A stretch of DNA of 64,000 bases from Saprospiraceae bacterium (GTDB lineage: Bacteria; Bacteroidota; Bacteroidia; Chitinophagales; Saprospiraceae), in assembly GCA_029251525.1 (NCBI GenBank), contig JAQXDE010000005.1, forward strand, positions 62,001-126,000. The letters are read 5' to 3'. The notes beneath the pieces were generated by a model. It was given only the letters and a program-made list of their open reading frames with translations, made no database searches and was not told the origin of the DNA. A program made the position numbers and the translations under genes. Shown here piece by piece: positions 1 through 10,355 of the stretch (its first letter is position 1; every line of letters begins with the position of its first letter).

Positions 1-3000
1 ACAATATTTTCGGATGGAATTATAGAGGGATTGGAAACAATAATTATTAATATGGATAATTCTTGTTCCTGTGTTAATAGTACAGCTACGATAGAAATAC
101 TTGATGTTCCTCCGCTGATAGTGGACCCCATGTTAGATCAATTTCTTTGTGGGCCAGAGACTGTAACGTTAGCTTCAGGAATATCAGGAGGAGTTTCTCC
201 TTTTACTTATTTATGGAGTACAGGAGCAACAACTGCTGCCATTTCAGAGTTTGTTCCTTCTACCATGACTTATACTGTTACTGTAATGGATGCCTGTGGG
301 AACTCAATCCAAGATGATGTTATGATTGAAGTTGGGACTACTCCAACTGCATTTATAAGCGGGGTTGGAGACATATGTCCACCAAATAATCCACTTGCAG
401 TCATACAAATAGATTTTACAGGAACTGGTCCTTGGGATGTTTTTTATGCAATTGACGGTGTTGTACAAGCACCATTAATGGGGATTGTTGACAATCCATA
501 CATCTTATCGGTATCAGAAATAGGTACTTACACAATCTCTCAATTAATGGTAAATGGATGTCCTGGTGATGCATCAGGTTTAGCTGTTATTACTGAAACC
601 ATAATTGCCCCAGTATCGGTAGGAACGGATATTAGTTGTTGGGGATTTAATGATGGCTCAATTAATGTTTTTCCAATAGGTGGACAAAATCCATATTCTT
701 ACAATTGGAGTAATCCTATCGCAAATGGAGATAGTCCAACAAATTTACCACCAGGTGATTATACAGTAACGGTTTATGATGATAATGGATGCACAGGTTT
801 GACAAGTATAACCCTTGAGGAACCTTCTCCTATTCTATTGACAACTGTGGAGAATTCTGTTGATTGTAGTGACCCTAATAGTGGAAGTATAGATCTAACA
901 GTGGAAGGAGGGATATTCCCCTATTCAACAATATGGAGTAATGGTACAAATGGTGAGGATCCAACCGGTTTAGCAGTAGGAACTTATACTGTTACCGTAA
1001 CAGATTTGGGAGGATGTTTTGTAACTCTAACTACTATAATAGAAAATAATGCTAGTTTTCCATCAGCTGTGGCAAATGCACCTGATTCATTAAGTTGTTC
1101 CAATCCCCAAATAAGTATTAATGGTAATGGTTCAAGTTTAGGGATTGGATATACTTATTTGTGGACAACAACTAATGGGGCTATTGTTAATAATGAAACA
1201 ACTTTAAATCCTACCATTAGTTCAACAGGTACGTACCAAATAATGGTAACTGATCCAATAGGTTGCACCCAAATTGATACGGTAATTGTTGGAGAAAATA
1301 TTACTCCACCATTAGCAGATGCGGGTTTAGAAATGATCATAGACTGCGGGACAACTATAGTTTCACTAAATGGTGGTAATTCAAGTTCTGGAAGTAGTTA
1401 TACATATGAATGGACGACTTCCGGGGGGAATATTGTCTCAGGGGGGAACACATTAAATCCCTTGGTTGATGCAGCAGGAGGTTACATTTTAACTGTAACG
1501 AATACTGCAAATGGTTGCACATCAACTTCTAGCACTAACGTAACTATTTCTGCAGATATACCTGCTGCAAATGCAGGAATATCACAATCACTGACATGTG
1601 GAATATTAGAGGTAACATTAGATGGTTCTGGTTCGGAGGTTGGAACAAATATTACTTACCTCTGGACGACGATAGATGGAAATATAATATCTGGAAATAA
1701 CAGCTTAAATCCGATCGTTAATGAAGTTGGAATATATCAACTTTTAGTAACGGATACTGATAATGGATGTACAGCAATTTCAACTGTTGATGTCGGTATT
1801 GATGACCAGCCTCCGGTGGCAGTAGCCAATGCACCCAACTTATTAACCTGTTCTACTTCAATAGTTTCAATAAATGGGAATGGATCTAGTTCAGGTATTA
1901 ATTTTACCTACCAATGGACTACGATTGATGGAAATATTGTGTCAGGGGAAAATTCTTTTACACCAGAAGTCGATGAAGTGGGGGTATATCAAATCTTAGT
2001 GACAAATCTAGATAATGGATGTACTGAGACTGCTTCGGTGGATGTGTTAATTAATACAAATTTGCCAAGCGCTGATGCAGGTGTTGCCGCTGATCTTACT
2101 TGTATTGCTAATCAAATTTCTTTAAACGGTAGTGCTTCAATAGGAAATAATTTTATATATCTCTGGACTACAAATGATGGAAATATCGTTTCTGGAAATG
2201 AAGGCTTAACTCCAATCATAAATTCAATTGGAACTTATCAATTATTAGTGACGGATACTGATAATGGATGTACAGCAATATCAACTGTATTAGTGGAAGA
2301 AGATTTGGAATCTCCAGATGTTTTGGTAGATATACCTTCGATTTTGACTTGTACAACTTTATCTGTAAGTCTAAGTGCTTCAAATAATGGAATAGGATCC
2401 GATTACACTTATCTCTGGACTACAAATAGTGGAAATATTGTATCAGGTGAGAACGGCTTAACTCCAACTGTAAATGCTTCCGGGAACTATATTCTAGAAA
2501 CTACAAATACAATCAATGGATGTTCTTCTATAATCTCAGTTGATGTATTAGTTGATAACCAAGAGCCAATTGCAAATGCTGGCCCTAGTATGGAAGTAAC
2601 TTGCGGTACCACGGAAGTTAATTTGGATGGAAGTGGTTCAGCTTCTGGAGCTGGAATCACATACCTATGGATAACATCAGATGGGGATATTGTTTCGGGA
2701 GGAAATACTTCAAGTCCACTTATTGGATCTATTGGGACTTATCAATTATTAGTGACAAATACATTAACTGGATGTACTGCTATTTCAAGTGTTTTTGTTG
2801 GTGAAGATGTAGAAGATCCAGTTGCAGTTGCGGGAACTTCACAAACCTTAAGTTGTGCTTCAACTTCTGCTCAATTATATGGAAATGGGAGTAGCTTGGG
2901 TTCAAATTTTGTTTACGAATGGACAACATCAGATGGGAATATTGTTTCAGGTGGAAACACACTTACACCAGATATTAACGCTCCAGGAGATTATCAAATC

Positions 3001-6000
3001 CAAGTAACAAATACTAATAATGGATGTACAGCAACAGAATTAGTATCGGTATTTCAAGATAGTAATGCACCTATTGCAGAGGCTGGAATGGATGACCTTT
3101 TAAATTGTAATATTTCTAATTTAGTATTAGATGGAGGAGGGTCGTCTCAAGGGCTTGAGTTTACTTATGAATGGACGACTTTAGATGGAAATATTATCAT
3201 AGGTGGAACAACTTTAAATCCAGAAATTAATGCTCCAGGCGAGTATCAACTAATTGTAACAAATGTAGTTAATGGATGTTCCTCTATTTCTTCACTAGTA
3301 ATTGATATTGATGATGAGGAACCAACTGCCGAAGCAGGTTTATCCCAGTTTTTAAGTTGTGCAAATAGTACACTTACTCTTGATGGAACTGGTTCTAGCG
3401 TAGGTGTGGATTACACCTACCAATGGATAACTTCTAACGGTAATATTATCTCTGGAGAAAATTCTCTTAACCCAGAGGTTAATGCCACCGGAGCCTATGA
3501 ATTGATAGTTACTTCTCTAATTAATGGTTGTACTATTTCAGATGGAGTAGAAATTATGCAGGATAGCAGTTTGCCAGTTGCTAACGCTGGGTCTGGATTT
3601 GAAATTACTTGTCAAGTTTTTGAAGGTACCTTAAATGGATCCTCTTCAACAATTAATAATGATATTATATTTGAATGGACGACTATAGATGGAAATATCG
3701 TTTCAGGAGCAAATACACTTACGCCTCTCGTTGACCTTGCAGGTATCTACCAATTAACATTGACCAATATAATGAATGGATGTACCGCTATTTCATTTGC
3801 TACTGTTATCGAAAATAATGAAACACCAGATGTTGAAGCAGGCGCAACGATGGAATTAAATTGTAATAATGAAAATCTTTCAATAGTAGGTTCAACTGTT
3901 GATGATAGTACCGATCTTATTTATGAATGGATTACATTGGATGGAAATATTATATCCGGGAATAATGATCTCATGATTGATGTAGATAGTGTGGGAACTT
4001 ATCAGTTGATGATTACTAACACTTACACAGGCTGTTTTTCAACCGATGAAGTTATAGTAACTTCAAATTATATAGAACCAGTAGCAAATGCTGGTATAAC
4101 AGATGAGTTAAATTGCACACAAATAACTGCAAATTTAGATGGAAATGAAAGTAGTTCTGGATCGAATTTTATTTACCATTGGACGACGACAAATGGTAAT
4201 ATTGTAGCTGGAGAAAACACATTGAATCCTGAAGTAAATATGCCAGGTAATTATCAAATTTTAGTGACTGATTTAGCAAATGGATGTACAGCATCGGAAA
4301 GTGTATCCATATCTCAAAATATCACATCTCCAAATGCAGATGCAGGGACGGCTAATGATTTAACTTGCTCAGTTGAATCATTTGATTTAGATGGGAGCAA
4401 CTCTAGTTCAGGTTTAAATTTTGATTATCTCTGGACAACAATTGATGGCAATATTTTACAAGGGAGTAATACGTTGAATCCTAGTATAAACGAACCTGGT
4501 ATTTATGAAATCCAGGTAACCAATACCATTAATAACTGCGTTTCTTCTGCCGAAGTTATTGTTGACCAAAATCTCGATACTCCATCAGCAGATGGAGGGC
4601 TTCAAGCACTTTTGACTTGCTCCATAACTGAGACTCAATTAGATGGGGATAACTCAAGTTCTGGCAATAATATTACCTATCAATGGACTACTAATAATGG
4701 AAATATTATTAGTAATGAAAATACTACCACTCCAACTATTGGAGAAATAGGAACATATGAATTAATTGTCACTAATGTTATTTCAGGGTGTACATCAAAT
4801 GCATTTGTTGAAGTTGTCGAAGATGTTAACATTCCAAATGCCATTGCTATCCCTATGGGTGTATTGACTTGTGATGAGAATACCGTTTCCCTTAATGGTA
4901 CCGGTTCTTCAGTTGGTTCAAATTTTGAATATCAATGGTCAACAATTAATGGAAATATTACCTCAGGTGGTACTTCCGTTTCTTCTGTTGTAGATGAAAC
5001 CGGTCAGTACACACTAGTAGTTGTTAATTTAGATAATGGTTGCGCTAATGAGGTAACAATTACTGTTGATGAAGATGTTTTACCTCCACTTGCGGCTATA
5101 GATCAAACAGGAAATACTAGTTTAGATTGCGATATCTCAAGTATTGTTTTAGACGGATCAGGATCCCAACCTTTCGGAAGTGTTTCTTATTCATGGTCTA
5201 CAATAGGAGGGAATATTTTGTCTGGAGTGAATACTGCGAATCCTGAAGTTGATGATGATGGGGAATACATATTGTTAATCACTAATTTAATAAATGGATG
5301 TACTGAAACCCAGTCAATTTTTATAGATCAAGACCTTTCTGTTCCACAAGTTGATATTGCAGAACCTTTGATTTTGACTTGTGATTTGACAGAAACAATT
5401 TTAGATGCAGGAAATTCATCCCAAGGAAATTATTCATATCAGTGGACTACTGGTAATGGTTATATCGTTTCAGGTGATTCTTCCTTAATACCTGTCGTCA
5501 ATCAAATAGGTACTTATTTATTAGTTGTTACTGATTTGGGAAGCAATTGTACAAATGAGTCTTCAATAACGGTCATTGAAAATGTTACTCCCCCAATTGC
5601 TGAGGCAGGTACTGCAGTTGTATTGGATTGCCAAACTACATCTGTTACATTAGATGGTTCGGGGTCTTCTTTTGGTCCGAATTTCATTTATCAATGGAGT
5701 ACGAACAACGGTAATTTTATTGGAGGCACAACTACGATTTCTACAGAGGTAGATTTAGCAGGAAATTATAACCTTGATGTGATTAATATCCAAAATGGAT
5801 GTACTTCATCAGATTTTGTTTTAGTCAATGAAAATGATAATGCACCTAATGGAATTATCTATACTATTGATCAACCAGAATGTCATGGAGATCAAGGCAG
5901 TATTAGTATTGAAACGATAGATGGAGGAACTGCTCCATATGTTTATTCCATAGATGGAATTAATTATTATAGTGGTCATATTTTCACCATTGAGGCTGGA

Positions 6001-6624
6001 GATTATACATTGTACGCCCAAGATGCACTTGGATGTGAAACTCAAGTTGATTTTGAAATTCCAGAGTTGGAACCTATAGAGATATTCCTGACTAGTGAAG
6101 CTACTATAAATTTAGGAGATGACTATCAAATTGAGGCTCTCACCAATATACTTTCAAATCAAATAGCTAGTATTAGTTGGACGCCATCTCATAATTTGTC
6201 TTGTGATAACTGTTTGAACCCCAAAGTGGAACAGTTATTTGATAATGCAACTTATACTTTGACCATAGTTAATAATAATGGGTGCAAAATTAGTGCTAAG
6301 ATCACTATCAATGTTGACAAAGCTAGAGACATTTATATTCCAAATGTATTTACTCCAAATGGAGATGGAGAGAATGATATATTTATGATTTATGCAGGTG
6401 ATTTAAGTCAAATCAAACAGGTTAATACTTTTATGATTTATGATCGCTGGGGAGAAACTATATTTAGAGCAGCAGACTTTGTACCAATGGATCCTCAAAA
6501 TGGTTGGGATGGAACATTTAAAGGAGAAACCATGAATCCCCAAGTTTTTGTTTATTGGGCAGAGGTTGAATTTATTGATGGGCTAAAAGTTTTGTTTAAA
6601 GGCGATGTTGCGTTAAGGAAATAA
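1..6624 (+). CDS. Giant SprB-like secreted adhesin, T9SS type B sorted (5' end outside window)
   Basis: The reading frame is open to base 1, so the true start lies upstream; 2207 residues are visible. Order seen: the tail of a calx-like/choice-of-anchor type domain, Ig/PKD-like segments, two SprB-like repeats (about 610-1050), 19 tandem units of about 84 residues (1063-5847), another SprB-like unit, a Ig-like unit, and a C-terminal domain with IPNVFTPNGDGENDIF, YDRWGE and GWDGTFKG. That ending is the gliding motility-associated C-terminal (CHU_C) domain, a type B signal for type IX secretion. By family knowledge such proteins are exported and displayed on the outer surface, for adhesion or gliding. 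The repeat units match PKD/Ig-like folds, each with about two Cys (LTC near the start, GCT near the end). A terminator follows directly. Substrate and exact role cannot be read from the sequence. Confidence 0.9.
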   Translation, partial: TIFSDGIIEGLETIIINMDNSCSCVNSTATIEILDVPPLIVDPMLDQFLCGPETVTLASGISGGVSPFTYLWSTGATTAAISEFVPSTMTYTVTVMDACGNSIQDDVMIEVGTTPTAFISGVGDICPPNNPLAVIQIDFTGTGPWDVFYAIDGVVQAPLMGIVDNPYILSVSEIGTYTISQLMVNGCPGDASGLAVITETIIAPVSVGTDISCWGFNDGSINVFPIGGQNPYSYNWSNPIANGDSPTNLPPGDYTVTVYDDNGCTGLTSITLEEPSPILLTTVENSVDCSDPNSGSIDLTVEGGIFPYSTIWSNGTNGEDPTGLAVGTYTVTVTDLGGCFVTLTTIIENNASFPSAVANAPDSLSCSNPQISINGNGSSLGIGYTYLWTTTNGAIVNNETTLNPTISSTGTYQIMVTDPIGCTQIDTVIVGENITPPLADAGLEMIIDCGTTIVSLNGGNSSSGSSYTYEWTTSGGNIVSGGNTLNPLVDAAGGYILTVTNTANGCTSTSSTNVTISADIPAANAGISQSLTCGILEVTLDGSGSEVGTNITYLWTTIDGNIISGNNSLNPIVNEVGIYQLLVTDTDNGCTAISTVDVGIDDQPPVAVANAPNLLTCSTSIVSINGNGSSSGINFTYQWTTIDGNIVSGENSFTPEVDEVGVYQILVTNLDNGCTETASVDVLINTNLPSADAGVAADLTCIANQISLNGSASIGNNFIYLWTTNDGNIVSGNEGLTPIINSIGTYQLLVTDTDNGCTAISTVLVEEDLESPDVLVDIPSILTCTTLSVSLSASNNGIGSDYTYLWTTNSGNIVSGENGLTPTVNASGNYILETTNTINGCSSIISVDVLVDNQEPIANAGPSMEVTCGTTEVNLDGSGSASGAGITYLWITSDGDIVSGGNTSSPLIGSIGTYQLLVTNTLTGCTAISSVFVGEDVEDPVAVAGTSQTLSCASTSAQLYGNGSSLGSNFVYEWTTSDGNIVSGGNTLTPDINAPGDYQIQVTNTNNGCTATELVSVFQDSNAPIAEAGMDDLLNCNISNLVLDGGGSSQGLEFTYEWTTLDGNIIIGGTTLNPEINAPGEYQLIVTNVVNGCSSISSLVIDIDDEEPTAEAGLSQFLSCANSTLTLDGTGSSVGVDYTYQWITSNGNIISGENSLNPEVNATGAYELIVTSLINGCTISDGVEIMQDSSLPVANAGSGFEITCQVFEGTLNGSSSTINNDIIFEWTTIDGNIVSGANTLTPLVDLAGIYQLTLTNIMNGCTAISFATVIENNETPDVEAGATMELNCNNENLSIVGSTVDDSTDLIYEWITLDGNIISGNNDLMIDVDSVGTYQLMITNTYTGCFSTDEVIVTSNYIEPVANAGITDELNCTQITANLDGNESSSGSNFIYHWTTTNGNIVAGENTLNPEVNMPGNYQILVTDLANGCTASESVSISQNITSPNADAGTANDLTCSVESFDLDGSNSSSGLNFDYLWTTIDGNILQGSNTLNPSINEPGIYEIQVTNTINNCVSSAEVIVDQNLDTPSADGGLQALLTCSITETQLDGDNSSSGNNITYQWTTNNGNIISNENTTTPTIGEIGTYELIVTNVISGCTSNAFVEVVEDVNIPNAIAIPMGVLTCDENTVSLNGTGSSVGSNFEYQWSTINGNITSGGTSVSSVVDETGQYTLVVVNLDNGCANEVTITVDEDVLPPLAAIDQTGNTSLDCDISSIVLDGSGSQPFGSVSYSWSTIGGNILSGVNTANPEVDDDGEYILLITNLINGCTETQSIFIDQDLSVPQVDIAEPLILTCDLTETILDAGNSSQGNYSYQWTTGNGYIVSGDSSLIPVVNQIGTYLLVVTDLGSNCTNESSITVIENVTPPIAEAGTAVVLDCQTTSVTLDGSGSSFGPNFIYQWSTNNGNFIGGTTTISTEVDLAGNYNLDVINIQNGCTSSDFVLVNENDNAPNGIIYTIDQPECHGDQGSISIETIDGGTAPYVYSIDGINYYSGHIFTIEAGDYTLYAQDALGCETQVDFEIPELEPIEIFLTSEATINLGDDYQIEALTNILSNQIASISWTPSHNLSCDNCLNPKVEQLFDNATYTLTIVNNNGCKISAKITINVDKARDIYIPNVFTPNGDGENDIFMIYAGDLSQIKQVNTFMIYDRWGETIFRAADFVPMDPQNGWDGTFKGETMNPQVFVYWAEVEFIDGLKVLFKGDVALRK
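1063..5847 (+). repeat. 19 tandem 252-bp units coding 84-residue Ig/PKD-like repeats
   Basis: Nineteen consecutive in-frame units were counted by eye, each about 84 residues (4785 bases, mean 251.8). A typical unit starts like ADAG, has LTC about ten residues in, LDGSGSS, a Y-W-T-T core, DGNIVSG, then P-V-N-x-x-G-x-Y, VTN, NGCTA and ends in P. Length is almost invariant while sequence diverges between units. This suggests old expansion held in register by a domain fold, not recent slippage. Confidence 0.93.
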
Positions 6625-6647
6625 AAAATATTTTTCATAATACACAG

Positions 6648-6689
6648 ACGGATTTATTTCGCTTAGAAATAAATCCGTTTTCTTATTTC
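6648..6689 (+). terminator. Rho-independent terminator after the giant gene
   Basis: A 13-bp perfect stem (6648-6660 with 6666-6678) and a 5-base loop are followed by a T-rich run. It lies 24 bases after the stop codon at 6622-6624 and separates the adhesin from the tRNA/tuf operon. Confidence 0.85.
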
Positions 6690-6877
6690 TAGATTGAAAA
6701 GGTGGTAATCAGAAATAAGATGAAAAAAATAGAATTAATTTGTAACTAAAGCCCTTCTAAAAACGATAAATAATAGACGATTATTTAAGGATTTAATATT
6801 GATAATGGCCGACTTCCTTCTAAATCAAATTTTTTTGAAAAAAAAGTGAAAAAAAGAACCAAAAAAGTGGTAATTCA

Positions 6878-6908
6878 TTTGCCAATTACTTTAAAAAATG
6901 TATCTTTG
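6878..6908 (+). promoter_or_regulatory. Bacteroidota-type promoter for the tRNA-tuf operon
   Basis: TTTG (6878-6881), exactly 19 bases, then TATCTTTG (6901-6908). This matches the phylum consensus TTTG-N19-TANNTTTG at every fixed position. It lies about 84 bases upstream of the first tRNA. The rest of the 6625-6991 gap, apart from the terminator, holds nothing recognisable. Confidence 0.85.
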
Positions 6909-6991
6909 CAATCGTTTTTGGGGAAAGTTCCAGAAAAACAGTTTTTTGGAAACTCTTTTGAAATTATATTTTATAAGAAATTATAATATTA

Positions 6992-7065
6992 GCCGATGTA
7001 GCTCAGTTGGCCAGAGCAGCTGATTTGTAATCAGCGGGTCGGCGGTTCGAATCCGTCCATCGGCT
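6992..7065 (+). tRNA. tRNA-Thr (anticodon TGT)
   Basis: Acceptor arms GCCGATG and CATCGGC pair, followed by discriminator T; CCA is not encoded. The anticodon stem GCTGA/TCAGC encloses loop TTTGTAA, giving anticodon TGT. The T arm contains GGTTCGAATCC. It is the first of four tRNAs ahead of tuf. Confidence 0.95.
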
Positions 7066-7212
7066 CATTTAGTTCAAGTTTGACATGTTTTTCAACCATT
7101 TGTGATTTGGTTAATATATAGGTTTACGTCTTTAAAGAAAGGTATAGTCTATCGTTTTCCAAGTACCAACATTATATAAATGGTTAGAAGGATTTAAAGT
7201 AAAATATCATTA

Positions 7213-7295
7213 GGGGATGCGCCGGAGTTGGAGAGCCGGGACGGACTGTAAATCCGTTGCTTTTAGCTGAGTAGGTTCGATTCCTACCATCCCCA
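7213..7295 (+). tRNA. tRNA-Tyr (anticodon GTA)
   Basis: Acceptor GGGGATG pairs with CATCCCC. Anticodon stem ACGGA/TCCGT holds loop CTGTAAA with anticodon GTA. The long variable arm (83 bases in total) is expected for a class II tRNA-Tyr. Confidence 0.95.
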
Positions 7296-7377
7296 CTTGA
7301 TAATTTTCAAAGTGGAGGTTATATATGGTAAAAAATCTTATCTTCGGGTGATTTTTATGTCATGACATCCATTATAA

Positions 7378-7450
7378 GCGGGAGTAGCTCAGTTGGTAGA
7401 GCGACAGCCTTCCAAGCTGTAGGTCGCGGGTTCGAGCCTCGTCTCCCGCT
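7378..7450 (+). tRNA. tRNA-Gly (anticodon TCC)
   Basis: Acceptor GCGGGAG pairs with CTCCCGC. Anticodon stem ACAGC/GCTGT holds loop CTTCCAA with anticodon TCC. The T arm GGTTCGAGCC is present. 73 bases, no encoded CCA. Confidence 0.95.
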
Positions 7451-7564
7451 CATTTTTTTATTCTTAAATTAACCGTGGAGTGGTTTAAAGTTCTATCCAC
7501 CTTCGCATTTGATGAAATAAAAAAAAGAGTGATTAATTAATTTAGTTCCTTTTTTTATCAAAAA

Positions 7565-7636
<72 letters not shown>

Positions 7637-7698
7637 CTGGGAAAGTTTCAAAAAGATTTGTTAACCTTTATTATTCATAAAATTAAAAACTTTTAACG

Positions 7699-8895
7699 AT
7701 GGCTAAGGAAACCTTTGAAAGAAATAAGCCTCACTTAAATATTGGCACCATTGGTCACGTTGACCACGGAAAAACTACTTTAACAGCTGCAATTACTTAT
7801 GTTTTGGCTGAGGCTGGTTTAGCAGAAAAGCAAGATTATAGTAATATTGATGCTGCCCCTGAGGAAAAAGAAAGAGGTATTACAATAAATACTGCACACG
7901 TCGAGTATGAAACAGAAAAGCGTCATTATGCACACGTAGATTGTCCAGGTCACGCTGATTATGTAAAAAACATGGTTACGGGAGCTGCGCAAATGGATGG
8001 TGCTATTATTGTTGTTGCTGCTACAGATGGTCCTATGCCCCAAACACGTGAGCACATTTTGTTGGCACGGCAGGTAGGTGTACCTGAGTTAGTTGTTTTT
8101 ATGAACAAAGTTGATTTGGTGGATGATGAGGAAATGTTGGAGTTAGTAGAGATGGAAGTTCGTGAGTTACTGAGCTCTTATGAGTTTAACGGTGATGACA
8201 CTCCTATCGTAATGGGATCTGCATTGAAGGCGTTAGAAGGAGATGCTGGAGCACAAGCTAAAATCATGGAATTGATGGAAGCCTGCGATTCATATATTCC
8301 TGAGCCAGTTCGTTTAACTGATAAGCCTTTCCTAATGCCTATTGAGGATGTATTCTCAATTACGGGTCGTGGAACAGTTGCTACAGGTCGTATTGAACGT
8401 GGTGTTATTAATACAGGAGATGCAGTGGAGATCATTGGTATGATGGCTGATGATGCCAAACCATTAACCTCAGTAGTTACAGGGGTTGAAATGTTCCGGA
8501 AAATTCTAACAAGAGGAGAGGCTGGTGATAATGCTGGGATCCTTTTAAGAGGTATCAATAAAGAGGATATCAAGCGTGGAATGGTTATTTGTGCACCTAA
8601 GTCTGTTAACCCGCACAAGCATTTTAAAGCTGAGGTTTATGTATTATCGAAAGATGAGGGTGGACGACATACTCCATTTTTCAATGGATATAGACCACAG
8701 TTCTACTTCAGAACTACCGATGTTACAGGTGATGTTAATTTGCCAGCAGGAGTAGAGATGGTAATGCCAGGTGATAATGTATCTTTAGAAGTGAAATTAA
8801 TCAATACTATTGCAATGGAGAAAGGTCTTCGATTTGCGATACGTGAAGGTGGTCGAACTGTAGGTGCTGGCCAGGTTACTGAAATTATCGAATAA
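7699..8895 (+). CDS. tuf: Translation elongation factor Tu
   Basis: This 398-residue GTPase delivers aminoacyl-tRNA to the ribosomal A site. The N-terminal G domain shows the P-loop GHVDHGKT (residues 19-26), the switch I region with [13 protein letters not shown] and NKVD; the two beta-barrel domains follow to the C-terminus. Length matches the bacterial family. It follows four tRNA genes, including two tRNA-Thr, and precedes tRNA-Trp and secE, so it probably belongs to one long transcript started at 6878-6908. The start ATG gives the typical [20 protein letters not shown] beginning. No unusual residue was seen. Confidence 0.98.
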   Translation: MAKETFERNKPHLNIGTIGHVDHGKTTLTAAITYVLAEAGLAEKQDYSNIDAAPEEKERGITINTAHVEYETEKRHYAHVDCPGHADYVKNMVTGAAQMDGAIIVVAATDGPMPQTREHILLARQVGVPELVVFMNKVDLVDDEEMLELVEMEVRELLSSYEFNGDDTPIVMGSALKALEGDAGAQAKIMELMEACDSYIPEPVRLTDKPFLMPIEDVFSITGRGTVATGRIERGVINTGDAVEIIGMMADDAKPLTSVVTGVEMFRKILTRGEAGDNAGILLRGINKEDIKRGMVICAPKSVNPHKHFKAEVYVLSKDEGGRHTPFFNGYRPQFYFRTTDVTGDVNLPAGVEMVMPGDNVSLEVKLINTIAMEKGLRFAIREGGRTVGAGQVTEIIE

Positions 8896-8975
8896 AGCGC
8901 ATTTGGTTTTTATCAAATCGTTTCTAATAAACGTGCAAAATTAAGTATTCGAAAGGGTACTTAATTTTTGCATAC

Positions 8976-9048
8976 ACGGGTATAGCTCAGCTGGTAGAGT
9001 GGCGGATTCCAAATCCGTAGGTCGTGGGTTCGATCCCTACTGCCCGTG
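8976..9048 (+). tRNA. tRNA-Trp (anticodon CCA)
   Basis: Acceptor ACGGGTA pairs with TGCCCGT with one wobble. Anticodon stem GCGGA/TCCGT holds loop TTCCAAA with anticodon CCA. It sits between tuf and secE, the conserved Bacteroidota position. Confidence 0.95.
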
Positions 9049-9064
9049 CAAAATTTTAAAAATA

Positions 9065-9265
9065 ATGGATAGAATTCAACTTTATTTAAAAGAAAGTTAC
9101 AACGAGTTAGTGAATAAGGTAACTTGGCCGACATGGTCTAAATTATTACAAGACTCTCGTTTGGTATTAGTTGCCTCTCTGATTTTGTCATTAATCATTT
9201 TTTTGATGGATATGGCTGCTCAAGGACTTTTAGGATTAGTTTATCCTGAATCTGGAATCAGATAA
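9065..9265 (+). CDS. secE: Preprotein translocase subunit SecE
   Basis: A small single-helix subunit of the SecYEG inner-membrane translocon, 66 residues. It starts MDRIQLYLKESYNEL, followed by the conserved VTWPTW element and one hydrophobic helix (about residues 32-55). The ATG at 9065 was chosen because the same frame upstream runs through tRNA-Trp; an upstream GTG/TTG-type start inside the tRNA is not credible. It is 17 bases after the tRNA and directly upstream of nusG, as is standard. Confidence 0.93.
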   Translation: MDRIQLYLKESYNELVNKVTWPTWSKLLQDSRLVLVASLILSLIIFLMDMAAQGLLGLVYPESGIR

Positions 9266-9325
9266 CATTTTAAGTTTGTACTCTAAGTTGTTGATTGTCA
9301 ATATTTTAGAATAAAAAATACCATC

Positions 9326-10177
9326 ATGTCAGAAGATCACAATTTACCAGAAGATGAGAATAATAACTCTCTTGAGGAAAATTTAGTTCCAGATGCACAA
9401 AAATCCCGAGAAACTTTAAACTTATCAAGTGAGGTAAATGCTGAAGGCAACGATCTTGTTGATGGTTCAGTTAATGAGGAACCCTCGGATGATGTATTTG
9501 GTGCTGAAGGGGATGAGGACGTGTTTGATGATATCGATGCAACTGAAGAAGTAGAAGCTGGTGAATCGTTAGAATCTCGCGCTCGTGAAGAACAATCTGA
9601 TATTGACCCTCTTCCGATAAAAAAGAAGGTTGAGGATTCAAGAAGATGGTATTCCTTAAGGGTAATTAGTGGGAAGGAAAGAAAGATAAAGGAAAGAATT
9701 GAATTAGAAATTAGTAGAAGTAAATGGGGGGATTTTGTAACTCAAATTCTTGTTCCATCAGAAAAAGTTTATAAAATTAGAAATGGTAAAAAGGTTATTC
9801 TAGAGAGGAATATTTTACCTGGGTACATTTTAGTTGAAGCCGATCCAGCGAGGTTTACAGGTGAGATGGTTCAAGCCATAGCAAATGTTCCTAATGTTAT
9901 TCATTTCTTGGGTAGAAATAATCCTATACCGATGCAACAATCAGAAGCAAATCGGATGTTAGGTAAAGTAGATGAATCTCAGTCTTTAAGTGAGGCAATG
10001 GTTGAGCCATTCATTATTGGAGAAACTGTCAAAATTATTGACGGTCCATTTAATGAATTTGTTGGTGATATTCAAGAGGTAAATGAAGAGAAAAAGAAAT
10101 TGAAAGTTATCGTTAAAATATTTGGTAGAGGAACAGAAGTAGAGTTAAATTTTATGCAAGTTGAAAAACAGCAATAA
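9326..10177 (+). CDS. nusG: Transcription termination/antitermination protein NusG with acidic N-terminal extension
   Basis: NusG binds RNA polymerase and links it to Rho or the ribosome. The core begins near residue 106 (RRWYSLRVISGKERK) with the NGN domain, including LPGYILVEA. The C-terminal KOW domain follows (GETVKIIDGPFNEFVGDI, about residues 231-283). The protein is 283 residues, against roughly 180 for common NusG. The extra length is an acidic, low-complexity N-terminal stretch of about 100 residues rich in Asp, Glu and Ser. The ATG at 9326 is the only early start seen that keeps the frame; a shorter protein from an internal start cannot be excluded. Neighbours secE and rplK confirm identity. 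Confidence 0.95.
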   Translation: MSEDHNLPEDENNNSLEENLVPDAQKSRETLNLSSEVNAEGNDLVDGSVNEEPSDDVFGAEGDEDVFDDIDATEEVEAGESLESRAREEQSDIDPLPIKKKVEDSRRWYSLRVISGKERKIKERIELEISRSKWGDFVTQILVPSEKVYKIRNGKKVILERNILPGYILVEADPARFTGEMVQAIANVPNVIHFLGRNNPIPMQQSEANRMLGKVDESQSLSEAMVEPFIIGETVKIIDGPFNEFVGDIQEVNEEKKKLKVIVKIFGRGTEVELNFMQVEKQQ

Positions 10178-10355
10178 CATAAGTAAAATGAATAATTAAG
10201 TCTGAATAAAGCTTCCATCTATTCATCTTAATTTTATCATATTAATATCTTGGAAATTTAGAAAATAGGATGAAGTCTATAATTCTCAATTGATTTCTAA
10301 TAATCATTTTTTAAAATTTTTCATTCAAATTTAAGTTTTAAAATATATACCAATA

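Noticed and set aside
8178-8618. 146-codon minus-strand frame opposite tuf
   Set aside because: A shadow of the highly conserved EF-Tu gene; no family likeness and no ribosome-binding context.
8999-9064. N-terminal extension of SecE reaching into tRNA-Trp
   Set aside because: The extra frame lies inside a clear tRNA gene; MDRIQLYLKE at 9065 is the natural start.
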